A DNA stretch of 64,000 bases from Larix kaempferi (taxonomy: Eukaryota > Streptophyta > Pinopsida > Pinales > Pinaceae), in NCBI GenBank assembly GCA_027924585.1, contig BSBM01001448.1, positions 2,728,001 through 2,792,000 of the forward strand, given 5' to 3'. This document shows, one piece after another, positions 46,064 to 57,074 of this stretch. The position numbers and the translations under genes are program-made. The notes under the pieces are model-generated. The model saw only the letters and a list, made by a program, of their open reading frames with translations, searched no databases and was not told the origin of the DNA. The stretch's first letter is position 1. Each line of letters starts with the position of its first letter.

Positions 46064-47483
46064 TTATAAACATGATGCTACTATTGAAATGGTAAACTTA
46101 TAGAACTAACACATGTTAGGATTATTATTATAGTTGACAATATAACTAATGGTGGGCAACTTTATGGAGTTCTAACCTATATGAAAAAATATCGAATGCC
46201 CTTCATGAATTGAGACCTATGCCATTTTGGAAAATATGCAACACATATTTAAACCATGCATTCAATTGAAAAAACATTGGAAATGAAATGGATTATACAA
46301 TGTAACCCTAACTACTGCCTTATGTATTAGTGACTATAAACATTGATATTATATGATATTACACTTTGCAAACCAGATCAATGTATTGACAATGGATAGT
46401 GACAGGTATTAATTCGTAGCATTTGTGTGTTGGAAGATTTAACGTGTCCAAACCAAGCATTAATGACCCTAGCTAACTCCCATGGTGGAATGTACTGTTG
46501 GCTTTCAACGTAACCTTCTTCACATGGAAACCTGGTGAAAAATATTGCTAGTAATCCGAGCTGCACATATTTGACATGGTGAATCGCCTCCGAAGCTGGA
46601 CTTACGATGGTAAGGTTATTAATGGAGTTTAAATGTAGTGGTGCTTCGTAAAAAGTGATGCTCTGCTGGCTAGATCTCTCTCGTTGATATTGTTGTGTCT
46701 CGGTTTTAAGACTTTAACCCTAATCTTACCACTACATCTTTGTTGAAGTTGTTCTTTGGCATTCATTTGGTGTTACTAGTCTTGGTGGATAGGCCGACCG
46801 TCTACAAATACTTAGGGTTTAGTGGTTGCTCGACTGAGGACTCCTTCCTCGGATTCAAGGGTGTGACCTGCGACTGTAAATTGATGTTATTCAGGTCTTA
46901 AGAAGGGTTTGAGAGACGAGAGTTTAGAAGTGAGGGTTTACTATAATATTTGACTGTTGGAAAAACACCAGAAGATTTCATCAGTTCAAACTTCGATCCT
47001 TTGCAAAACCTTAACAAGGTATTATCTGTTTCAAAATAATTAGGTCTTACTACTACTTAAGTTAATAATGTGATGCAACGTTTTAACCACCTCTCGTATT
47101 GTTTGGCAGGTAACTTCAAACGCCCACAGGCATTCCTTGATTGAAGCTTATGGGGAAAATCCTGCTATACCATCCTGTAAGCCTTGGTGGTTCTTTTCCC
47201 TATAGGTTCTCCTAGCATGTTGGCCAAAACTTTGATGTTTGACGAGATCTGAGGAAAGTTCTTGGCAGAGGAATTTTTTTAACTATTGAGATGTTAATCG
47301 AGAGCCTCACGTTGTGTGTATAGAGGATGGAATCCTTGGCTCATTTTGTTTCCCTGCCAATGCAACGTTTCACTGTGACTTTTATTGAAATGTAAACTTG
47401 TTTATGATTTAATGTCAAAGGGACGAACCCTCGGTCAATTTTAATGGAAGAACATTATTAAGAAAACTTCAATAGTTTCTATG

Positions 47484-48888
47484 TGTAATGTCCCTCCTAT
47501 CCTACAAGGCTATGGAGAGGACACTAACAATAATACTGGACATCTAGTCCCATAATCAAATAAGCATTCATATAAATTGTAGATGGAGATATGAAAATGC
47601 ATAAACATTTGAAAACACAGCAGAATTTAATTCCATTACACATCCATCATACATTCCATATTTTCATGTCATTCATCAATTAAGCAATATCAAATTAGCA
47701 AATGAGAATACTTATCTTAAACCAAGTAGTCCCTGAGAAACCAGCTACGCTTCTGCAATGTTCCACCCAACCGTAGGCCAGTGTGCTCCTCAATCTCTCA
47801 GCACCACTACCACCCCCGAGCTGGGCATGATCTCCACAAGGAAAAGGGAAAAGAAGGCTCTCACATAGCCAAAGATACACCAGAATCAGCCAAGCCAATC
47901 AGCAGTTGGGTTTCTTAGGCTGCTAAGAGATGGACAGAGGTGAATTACTAGGCTAGTGGCTCAACCATTGAGCTATGGATACTTCATTGGGCTCATCAAG
48001 CCAAATCTGTCCTCTTCCACTCCTAAATCTCCTGCTCACAGGTTCAAACTAAACAGGGAGGGACATAACAGCCAGAAATGCAAGTGCTGGGCGTTTTTGC
48101 AGTAGGATGCCCAACAATGGGATTTCAACCAGTTCAGAGAAATGTGGGAAATCCCAAAATGAAAATGGGAAAATGGGAAAACAACCCTAGGAGCATAATC
48201 GTTTTCAGAAATACGTCCATGGGCATTTCATGGGTAGAAACGGCCTCTATAACCCCAGAAAATTGTGGTTCTCTTCTCCTAGCCATTGTGCTAACCAAAA
48301 CGAGTTCCCAGGCATGGGAGAATGCAGAGAAAATGGTGAAAACATTAAGGAAAAATCGTGGTTCAGAATGGCTTGGGAAGTCAAAATGTGGGTGATTTCT
48401 TTCCTTGCAAGCAAAAATTCAAATTCCCAGATTGATGGCTTGCCCATACCCGAAATTGGCTTCCATACCTCATCATTCCCAAGGCATTAACTGCCTCAAC
48501 CAACTCTTGGAATAATTTAATGATTGGGGCATAAGCCAAAATGGGTAGTTGGGATTTCTTGGGTTTTCTCAATGACACATGGATTGACTCCATTGTCTCA
48601 AGGGTTTGGTTATTTTTCCTCCCTATTCCTTGTAACATCATGCCCCATCTCTTTGTTGCATTGCATAGCTAGTTGTGGGTTTTTCATTAAAATTGCATAT
48701 TTACATAATGTTTGAATTTACATTGTGCACGGCTAGCACAAGAACCATATGCATCTATTCTAATTGCTGATACATAGAACGATAAATAAATGGCGGGGCC
48801 TTGGCCTTGAGCTCCTCGCCATGACTAAATAACAATATTTACATCATTTACAATATTAATGCAATATGGTCAAGATGGGGACATTACA
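47484..48888. mobile_element. solo LTR of an unassigned family, 1.4 kb
   Basis: Ends are inverse complements: TGTAATGTCCC at 47484 and GGGGACATTACA ending 48888. Flanks are CTATG (47479-47483) and CTGTG (48889-48893), a target duplication with one change. No protein motif is recognised inside; open frames near 48078-48400 are not supported. Confidence 0.75.
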
Positions 48889-51096
48889 CTGTGCAATGTA
48901 TAAGTTTCATTTCGTCGATGTTTGAGTAATTAATACAGTGTTTTGGTGAAAGTATAGAGCCATGAGCTAAATTGATTTCTGCAAAGATAAGAAGGGTCTT
49001 GTGTTACATTGTTTATTCCATTGTTTAAATGGTAATAAGAGACTGAGTTTTGCATTGAACATAACTTATAATGGTTTCTGTGCAGTTTCCATATTTATAT
49101 AAATTGATGTTTTGACTAATAAAAAATGCAGTGATAAATCTTGGCTGAGAGCCGTAGGTTAACTTGTTTCTCAAAAGTGAAACCCCATGTTCTCGTTGTT
49201 TAGGTTAAAGTTTAGAAGGGTGATGAGACTTGGTTTTTGATATTGAATCACCACTTAAATGAATATTATGGTTGATAATAATACTCTTGTCTGTAATTGT
49301 CTTGTATAAATAGCTATCGAAAATATAGTAGTTGGACAATAGTAAAGTGTTCGGTTTTGGAAACTTGATACAAAGGATTTGATGTTTACGTTTTAAGTGT
49401 TTGGTCCTTAATCTGGCTATAGGATAGTCTTAGGTTTTTTTTTTAAATGAATACTGTAGATGTTTGCAAACTTTATATAGTTGAAAGTTTAGTCTTGCAA
49501 CTTCTGTTGTAGAATGATAAATGTTTTTGTTTATAGAACTAAATGGAAAACTTTATAAATAAAACCTAAATAGTCATTTTCTGCAAATTTTGGAAAATAG
49601 TAGATCGTTTTAAACAATGGAAAAATGATAAGTTTAATTCATGAATGTTGAATGAAAGAAATGAAATGAGAATAAAATGCATGTAACAATTCTGTATAAA
49701 AAAATATTTAAATTTGCAGCTGTTAAATTTATAGGAAATATGATACTTGGAATAAGTGGAATTATAACACCCTACTGTTGGAAAGAATAGAATATACAGT
49801 ATGAATTTTCAAATAAATATTAATAATTGAAAACCTAGTTTTTGTGCAGAAATGAAATGTTTTACTTTTGTTACTAAGTAAAAATGCTTCAATTTCTGTT
49901 TTATGATAGGCTATTCTATATTTTGAGTTTAGACATATATAATTGGTATTACAGATTTAAAAGAAACACTACATTATTAGTCTAATCATTCACTTGGCAT
50001 TCTGCCCATCATTCATCTACTTTAATTCTACTTCTCTATACTGGGGTACTATATAGAAAACAGTATGGAAAAAATACAGAGGATATATTTTATCAATCAT
50101 ATCATTTACTTAACCATCATTATACAAAATCATACTTAGGTCAGAAACTGAAAACAATTACTTATGTATGCTATTAATTGTAAATACTAAATTCACAAAT
50201 GGAGAAAATCATTGAACTGAAAAATAAACAAGACAGAATAGTAGAACCTGGTGAATGTAGGAGAAACAAACAACCCAAGGAGCACCTCTAATTCCCTTCT
50301 CAGAATATTTTTAGCAGACTCACAATGCACATTCCACATAGCCTCCCTATTCGAATCTCTTAGTGATCACCTGATACACTTGAGGAATTATTTCTGCAGA
50401 AAATAATGTAGAGCTCCCTGCCCAATTCAAATTGCCTTATCTAGGATACCTAGGTCTTTTTAGTGGTTAACCTAGTCATTAATGAGCTAACAGCTCTGCT
50501 CCACCCACCTAGGGGATAATGCCACAATTTTAGGGGTTGTTGTCACATAACCAACAGCTAGTGGTGGAGTGCAAATGCTGACATCTATCTCATGCCTTCT
50601 AATAGCTTCCATTCCTCCTAGTGGGTCAGTGAACACTCATTTAACAATTCCCTTGGGTGTTTGTCTCCTGTTTTAATTTATTAAATAATAATAATATGTT
50701 ATTACAATCATCCTTGACCATATTTGGTCATAATTACAAAAATTTGTAATTATAATTTAACATAATTTTTTTGCAAATAAAATAAATAGTCTCAAAATTT
50801 CGGTAGGTGACATGCAGTCATGTAGGTGTGCATTTGCATGCATCCCACTCATTAGTAAGGTGTCACCCAACCCCTAGTCCCTAGTTTTCTAGCCCCAAGA
50901 GCTTCTTTCTGCTCAGTTTTCAGCCCTCCTAGTCCATGATGTGCCTATTTTGAGTCTCCTACTTGACATGTGCACCTCTCTCGCCTACCACCAATGACAC
51001 ACTCAGTTAATTGCTTGATTTATGGATCTTTCCTTGATTTGAGGACAGATTGACTAATTAACTGACTGAAACACTCCGATGGACACCTATAGAGAC

Positions 51097-51615
51097 TGTT
51101 GGTTGTGGAGCCTGATCTCCAGATTCTGAGATATTATTATTCAGCCGTGTTTGTACCCTAGTTTTATATGATATGTAGGTGGACTGTACACTCACCCCAG
51201 CGAGGGGGTGTGAGGGGGCATCGCCCCTGAGGAAAATATTTGGGGTTGTTTTCGCCATCAGTTTTCGGGCCCATGGTTTTGTGTAACCTGTGGTATTTTC
51301 CCATTGTATTTCACTCATAAAAGAAAGACATTGTAACATGGCTAGGGTTGATGTATTAGGTTTTATGCATTGTAAGTATCTCTGAGATCAGAAGAGAGAC
51401 TGTGAGATAGTGAAGAGGAAGTGCAGCAGTTGTGCTACAGGTTGTATCCTTTCACTTTGCTGGACAGAATAATAATAAGGACTGGCAAATTTAGTGTGGA
51501 TGTAGCTCAAGTTGGGTGAACCACAATATATCTGTGTCTCTCTTGTAATGTGTATGTGTGATTATATTTGCATTTCTGTTTATTGTTATTTCTCTGTGAT
51601 ATTTTTTTTCTAACA
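51097..51615 (+). repeat. 5' LTR of copia element (519 bp)
   Basis: From TGTTGGTTGTGG to TTTTCTAACA. Matches 55650-56262 except for a G/C-rich block that is about 95 bases longer in the 3' copy. Point differences are scattered through the aligned parts, so the insertion is not recent. Confidence 0.93.
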
Positions 51616-51617
51616 AT

Positions 51618-51630
51618 TGGTATCAGAGCC
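51618..51630 (+). other. primer-binding site, initiator-Met tRNA type
   Basis: TGGTATCAGAGCC, two bases after the LTR end; exact iMet primer site. Confidence 0.93.
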
Positions 51631-51690
51631 AAAGGTCTATTTGGAAGATAAACCCACAAGAAGCTAGGGTTTCTCGTTCGAGTGGGAGCA

Positions 51691-52464
51691 ATGGCGGAAG
51701 AAGGAAATTTTAAGGTCGAGAAGTTTAACGGCCAAAAATTCCAATTATGCAAGATGCAAATGGAGGACTATCTGTACCAGAAGGATCTATTCCTACTGTT
51801 GGGAGGAAGAGCAAAGTAGTCGGCGACTATGAAGGATAGAGAATGGGAGGTTCTTGACAGAAAGTCTCTGGGAACAATACGGTTCAGCCTGGCTTCGTTG
51901 GTGGCTTTCAATATCTCAAAATAAATGACAACGGAGGGTTTGATGATCGCACTGGGTAAGCTGTATGAAAAACCCTCAGCCTCTAACAAGGTATTTCTAA
52001 TGAAACATTTATTTAATATGAAGATGTATGAAGGTGGATCTATTACTGATCATTTAAATAAGTTTAATATGGTTACAAATCAACTAAGTTCTGTAAGTGT
52101 GAACTTTGATGATGAGGTTAGGGCTCCTCTAATCTTGTTTTCATTGCTAGAAAGCTGGAATAACTTGGTCATGGCTGTAAGTAACTCTATCTCTGGTTCA
52201 AACACCTTGAAATTTGATGATGTTATTGGTGTTATTCTTAACGAGGAAATGCGAAGAAAAAGCACAGGTGAGACATCAGGTAATGCATTGACCATGGAGA
52301 GTAGGGGAATACAGAAGGAGAGAGGAAAGAGCCAAGGTAATCGTGGGAAGTCTAAAACGGGCAGATCCAAGTCCAGACTGGGAAAAATAGAGTGCTAGAA
52401 CTCTGGAAAGAAAGGGCATCTGAAGAAAGACTGCAGATCTCTAAATAGGAAAGGAGATGCATAG
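51691..52464 (+). pseudogene. gag of copia element
   Basis: ATG at 51691 opens with FKVEKFNGQKFQLCKMQMED, the usual copia gag start, followed by KLYEKPSASNKVFLMKHLF and DHLNKFNMVTNQL of the UBN2-type capsid. Stops: TAG 51817, TAA 51922, TAG 52396, TAG 52462 (first bases). The zinc knuckle straddles the TAG at 52396: the first Cys is in KIEC, the second Cys position is Ser, then GHLKKDC supplies His and the last Cys. So both a stop and a lost ligand disable it. The protein would package element RNA. Confidence 0.85.
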
Positions 52465-52880
52465 CTGGAAACTGCCCAGGAAGCAAATGCAGTAGGTGAT
52501 GTGTTACAAGATGCTTTGATTTTTGCATTAGATAATACTAGTGATTATTGGGTAGTAGATTTAGGGGCTTCATGTCATGCTGCACCCCATAGGAAATACT
52601 TTCATGATTATGTTCTAGGCGATTTTGGACATGTTTTATTGGGTGATGATGAGCCATGTAAAATTGTTGGAATGGGTAAGGTATGGATAAAAGTTAAGAA
52701 TGGAACTGATTGGCTGTTGAAAGATGTTAGACATATTCCTGCTATGAAAAGAAATGTGATCTCAACAGGGCAGTTGGGAGATGGCGGTTGTCTATCTACA
52801 TTTGGAGAAAAGTGGTGTAAGATCACTAAATGATCAATGGTGATAGCAAATGGAGACAGGGCAGGTACATTGTATTTATG
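52465..52880 (+). pseudogene. protease of copia element
   Basis: The active-site loop reads YWVVDLGASCHAAPHR at about 52543-52590, with the Asp and Gly-Ala present and Leu where the family has Ser or Thr. It continues with LLKDVRHIPAMKRNVISTGQ, a typical protease-to-integrase segment in copia pol. TGA at 52831-52833. It would release gag and pol domains by cleavage. Confidence 0.82.
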
Positions 52881-53994
52881 TCCTCATAATACTGACCATT
52901 CTATCTCTTTAGCTTCCAAAAGAATAGATACAACATTGTGGCATCATAGGCTTGGCCACATGAGTGAGAAGGGGATGTAGATTCTCCACTCAAGGAAGTT
53001 GCTTCCAGATTTGAAGCAGGTAAGTTTGGATTTCTGTGAAAACTGTGTTTATGGAAAACAAAAGAGAGTCAACTTTCTCAGGGTTGGGAAAAGGAAGAAG
53101 AATAAGAAGTTAGAGCTTGTGCAGACTGATGTATGGGGATCGGCTCAGGTACAATCTCTTGGTGGCTCTCATTATTATGTTACATTTATTGATGATGCAA
53201 CTAGAAAGACTTGGGTTTATTGCATTAGACAGAAATCTGATGTGTTTGCTACTTTTAAGAAGTGGAAAGCTTTGGTTGAGAATGAGACAGGAAAAAGGTT
53301 GAAGTGTCTCAAATCTGATAATGGAGGTGAGTACTGCAGCAAGGAGTTTGATAGTTACTTTTCATATCATGGGATTCGTAGAGAGAAGACAATCCCAGGA
53401 ACACCACAAGAAAATGGTGTGTCTGAAAGGATGAACAGAACAATCATGGAGCGTGCAAGGTGTATGAGATCGCATGTAGGGTTGCCTTTATAGTTTTGGG
53501 CAGATGCTTTAAATACTGCTATGTATTTAATAAACAGAGGGCCTTCTACTGCTTTTGATGGTGGTATTCCAGAGGATGCATGGACAGGTAAAAAGGTAAA
53601 CTACTCATTTTTGAGAACTTTTGGTTGTGAAGCATTTGTCCATATTGATAAAGAAAATAGAAAGCTTGAAGCTAAATCCAAGAAATGTACCTTTATTGGA
53701 TATGGGGTTGATGAATTTGGTTATCGTTTATGGGATTATGAAAATAACAAAATCATTAGGAGTAGAGATGTGATATTCAATGAAAAGGTCATATATAAAG
53801 ATCAGTTGCAGGGAAAGAAACAGGAAAAAGAAAACACAGAGTACACAGTGCGTGATGAAATTAAAGAAAATGAAGTTCCGAAGGTGCCAGAAAATCAAGA
53901 ACAGCAGAATGTACCCGAAACTCGTGCAAGTGTAAGAAGATCTACCAGGTTAAGTAGACTCCCTGAATGATACTCTCCTTCAATGTATTAGTTA
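52881..53994 (+). pseudogene. integrase of copia element
   Basis: Zinc site: WHHRLGHMSEKGM then FCENCVYGKQKRV (HHCC). Core residues: Asp in LVQTDVWGSAQV, Asp in LKSDNGGEYCSKEF, Glu in TPQENGVSERMNR, so the DDE triad is intact. C-terminal GFGCEAFVHI-type and FIGYGVDEFGYRLWD motifs follow, then a charged linker. Stops at 52978, 53491 and 53989 (all TAG) and 53968 (TGA). The TAGs at 52978 and 53491 sit where related elements have Gln. Confidence 0.88.
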
Positions 53995-54879
53995 TTGATG
54001 ATTGATTCTAGTGAACCAGAATGTTATGAAGAAGCAATGCAGGTGGAAACTAGAAAGAAGTGGGAGCAAGGAATGAATGAGGAGATGGACTCATTGGTAG
54101 GAAACCAGACTTGGAATTTGGTTCATTTTCCTGTTGGTAAAAGAGCATTGCAGAACAAATGGATTTACAAGTTGAAGGAAGAAGGAGGTAAGAAGCGATA
54201 CAAGGCGAGGCTTGTTGTAAAGGGGTTTGCACAGAAGAAAGGTATAGATTTTGATGAAATATTTTCTCTTGTTGTTAAGATGACTTCAATTAGGACTATC
54301 TTAAGTCTAGTGGCGGTAGAAGATTTGTATCTTGAATAGTTAGATGTAAAAACAACCTTTGTTCATAGGGATTTGGAGGAAGAGATATATATGCAGCAGC
54401 CACAAGGGTATGAGGTCAAAGGGAAGGAAGACTTGGTATGCAGGTTGAAGGAGAGCTTATATGGCTTAAAGCAAGCTCCAAGGCAGTGGTATTTAAAATT
54501 TGACAGGTTTATGACAGAACAAGGTTATAGTAGATGTCATTATGACCACTATGTTTATTTCAAGAAGCTAGATAATGAAAGACATATTATCTTGTTATTG
54601 TATGTGGATGACATGCTTGTTGCAGGGTCTAAAATTCAGGATATAAATGTACTCAAAAGGAAGCTATCTAATTCATTTGCGATAAAGGATTTGGGTGCTG
54701 CAAAGCAAATCCTTGGTATAAGAATAACAAGAGACAAGAAAAATCACAAATTGACATTGTCTTAGAGTGAGTACATACAAAAGGTGTTGGAGAGGTTCAG
54801 AACACAGAATGCAAAACCAGTAAGTACACCTTTGGCTAGCCATTTCAGTCTAAGTAAGGAAATGTGTCCCAAGACATAG
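53995..54879 (+). pseudogene. reverse transcriptase of copia element
   Basis: RT blocks: WEQGMNEEMDSLVGNQTWNL, NKWIYKLKEEGGKKRYKARL, VVKGFAQKKGIDFDEIFSLV, then after TAG at 54337 LDVKTTFVHRDLEEEIYM, SLYGLKQAPRQWYLKFD, and LLLYVDDMLVAGS with the catalytic YVDD intact. TAG at 54763 and 54877. Of the three RTs in this window only this one keeps both Asp of the YxDD box. Confidence 0.9.
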
Positions 54880-55563
54880 AAAGAGACAGATTACATGTCC
54901 AATATTCCCTATCAATCAACAGTTGGCAGCTTGATGTACGCCATGGTGTGCACAAGACCAGATATTGCACATGCAGTGGGAGTTGTGAGCAAATATATGA
55001 ACAATCTAGGTAAAGAACATTGGAAAGCAGTGCAGTGGATTCTCAGGTATTTGAGAGGTACTACCACTCAGGCATTATGTTTTGGAGGTTCAGACACTAT
55101 TCTATAGGGATATGTTGATGCAGATATGGCAGGTGATAAGGATAGCAGGAGAAGCACCACAGGGTATGTGTTTATTGTAGGTGGAATAGCAGTAAGTTGG
55201 ATTTCGAGAATGCAAAAGGTTGTTGCACTTTCAACAACGGAAGTAGAGTATGTTGCTCTTATAGAGGCTAGTAAAGAGATGATTTGGTTGCAAAGGTTTA
55301 TGGAGGAAGTGGGTGAGAAGCAGAAGGATAGCAGGTTGTATAGTGACAGCTAGAGTGTCATTCATCTTGCAAAGAACTCAGCATTCCATTCCAGGACTAA
55401 ACATATACAGCTCAAGTACCATTTCATACGCTCTGTTCTGGAAGATGAACTGTTGAAGCTGAAAAAGATACATACTAGCCAGAATCCTGCAGACATGTTC
55501 ACAAAGGTAGTGATCAGAGAGAAACTGAGTTCCTGCTCGGTTTCAGTTGGCCTTCTAGCATGA
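54880..55563 (+). pseudogene. RNase H of copia element
   Basis: Motifs: PYQSTVGSLMYAMVCTRPDI linking from RT; Asp in [39 protein letters not shown] with the Glu; Asp in RLYSDS before TAG at 55351; then AKNSAFHSRTKHIQLKYHFI and ADMFTKVVIREKL. The frame ends with TGA at 55561. TAG stops at 55105 and 55351 both stand where the family has Gln. Confidence 0.88.
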
Positions 55564-55639
55564 AGGTGAAGCGGAGAAAGTTTCCAAGTCCAATTCCAGC
55601 AAGTGTAGCAGTGGTGGAGTTGTTGTGATCGGTCTCCAA

Positions 55640-55649
55640 GTGGGAGATT
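55640..55649 (+). other. polypurine tract of copia element
   Basis: AGTGGGAGAT immediately before TGTTGG at 55650; the classic copia plus-strand primer. Confidence 0.88.
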
Positions 55650-56262
55650 GTTGGTTGTGGAGCCTGATCTTCAGATTCAGAGATATTATTATTCAGTCGT
55701 GTTTGTACCCCAGTTTTATATGATATGTAGGTGGACTATACACTCACCTCAGCGGGGGGGTGTGTGGGGGGGGGGGCCATCACCCTCCCACGGGGTTCCA
55801 GGGGGGACCATCCCCCCTAGATGGGGGGTCCGAGGGCCAGCAGTCCCCCGGCGGGGGTTTGAGGGCAATGCCCCCAAGGAAAATTTTTGGGGCTATTTTC
55901 ACCAACATTTTTCGGGCCCATGGTTTTGGGTAACCCATGGTATTTTCCCATTGTATTTCCCTTATCAAAGAAAGACATTGTAACACGGCTAGGGTTGATG
56001 TATTAGGTTTTATGCATTGTAAAGATCTCTGAGATCAGAAAAGAGACTGTGAGATAGTGAAGAGGAAGTGCAGCGGTTGTGCTGCAGGTTGTATCCCTTC
56101 ACTTTGCTGGACGGAATAATAATAAGGACTTGCAACTTCAGTGTGGATGTAGCCCACGTTGGGTGAACCACGATATATATGTGTCTCTCTTGTAATGTGT
56201 ATGTGTGATTATATTTGCATTTCTATTTATTGTTATTGCTCTGGGATCTTGTTTTTCTAACA
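55650..56262 (+). repeat. 3' LTR of copia element (613 bp) with expanded G/C block
   Basis: From TGTTGGTTGTGG to TTTTCTAACA, then AGAGAC. The block at about 55752-55885 is made of short G and C runs such as GGGGGG…CCCCCC that can pair; in the 5' LTR the matching block is about 95 bases shorter. Confidence 0.92.
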
Positions 56263-56659
56263 AGAGACTAGATTTCTAGTTCTGACTCCAGTCAGCTCCT
56301 CATGCGGCCTCCTTGGATTCTCCTTCACTCCATTAGTGCTCCATGTGCTAATTACACCTACCTGCATTCGGTTAGACTCAGTTTGACACCTGATTGACCA
56401 TTACTTGTGCATTGACGACACCACTGATCTGATGATGGGGACTCCTAGTGGAGACATGCTACACCATCTAAGCTATTCGAATGAACTCCTTGGTTAATTT
56501 GAATTATTCAGTCATTGTTACTATGTATTGTATTGTATTCATCTTCTGAGTTCAATAGAGCACTGCTGCAAGTCTTTTGCACAGTTTTACATATTATTCT
56601 TTATGCATCTCTAGTAATTGTTTTACATGTTCCATAGATCTGCTATGTTGAAGTTCATA

Positions 56660-56671
56660 TGGTTTCAAAGC
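56660..56671 (+). other. decayed primer-binding site of the gag-only element
   Basis: TGGTTTCAAAGC, two changes from the iMet site, starts right after the 5' LTR end CATA at 56659. Confidence 0.7.
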
Positions 56672-56748
56672 TATGGCAGGGAAAAGTATACTTTTCTGCA
56701 TGGATCATTGATGAAGATTGAGCAAGTTTGCTCACATTGCAGCACTTT

Positions 56749-56880
56749 TCTGCACTACATGCATATTCTGCACTGCATGCATATTCTGCACTGTATGCCG
56801 ATTCTGCACTACATGCCAATTCTGCACTAGTGATTCTATACTGGTGATTTTGCACTAGTGATTCTGCACTACATGCCATT
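56749..56880. repeat. 18-bp / 14-bp tandem repeat in the leader
   Basis: Units start at 56749, 56767, 56785, 56803 (18 bp each), 56821, 56835, 56849 (14 bp each) and 56863 (18 bp). Core TCTGCACTACATG or TCTGCACTAGTG. All units lie between PBS and ORF of the gag-only element. Confidence 0.93.
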
Positions 56881-57074
56881 TTTCCAATTCTACACCAGAA
56901 GCCGAAAGTTTCCACATAATTCCTGGATATTGATCATTGGATATTCAAGCTTGCTTGATCTCCTATGCTGGTTGTGATGCAACTTGAAAAGTGCAAGTTG
57001 TCGACCTAATGGTTCTTGTTTGTCTGTGATTTGCAGGTTTCCTACTTCCTCCATTTGCATTCGCTATTGCAGAG

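Larger units (their letters stand above)
44694..50812 (-). mobile_element. chromovirus-family LTR inserted in the gag-only element, probably solo
   Basis: On the minus strand it begins TGTCACCTACC at 50812 and ends CGGGATGTTAGA at 44694, flanked by perfect TGCAG duplications. The first ~580 bases align with the LTR starts at 15416 and 33773 (shared: GTGTTCACTGACCCACTAG). The tail shares the GAAGGGGTCC…TTTACTTAGCT phrase with the LTR tail at 23370. No gag or pol is inside, so it is a solo LTR left by recombination. Its 6.1 kb includes two further solo LTRs (45528-46063 and 47484-48888), leaving about 4.2 kb of its own. Confidence 0.83.
51097..56262 (+). mobile_element. Ty1/copia retrotransposon, Tork/Tnt1-like, complete but inactive
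   Basis: Complete structure: 5' LTR 51097-51615, iMet-type PBS 51618-51630, one gag-pol frame 51691-55563 in copia order (gag, protease, integrase, RT, RNase H), PPT 55640-55649, 3' LTR 55650-56262, target duplication AGAGAC on both sides. The frame has 14 stop codons and not a single frameshift over 1291 codons. The gag start and the RNase H tail (ADMFTKVVIREKL) resemble the Tork/Tnt1 lineage. It sits inside the 5' LTR of the gag-only element, so it is younger than that element. Confidence 0.93.
44667..56659 (+). repeat. 5' LTR of the gag-only element, split into three pieces
   Basis: Pieces: 44667-44693, 50818-51096 and 56269-56659. Joined, they align with the 3' LTR 58298-59010 along its whole length. 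The first break is bracketed by TGCAG (44689-44693 and 50813-50817), the second by AGAGAC (51091-51096 and 56263-56268). Confidence 0.88.

Noticed and set aside
48078-48641. Several overlapping frames of 86-105 codons on both strands
   Set aside because: They lie inside the solo LTR 47484-48888, overlap each other on both strands and match no family.
56740-56885. CRISPR-like look of regularly spaced repeats
   Set aside because: Units are directly adjacent 18/14-bp tandem repeats without spacers, in a plant retrotransposon leader.
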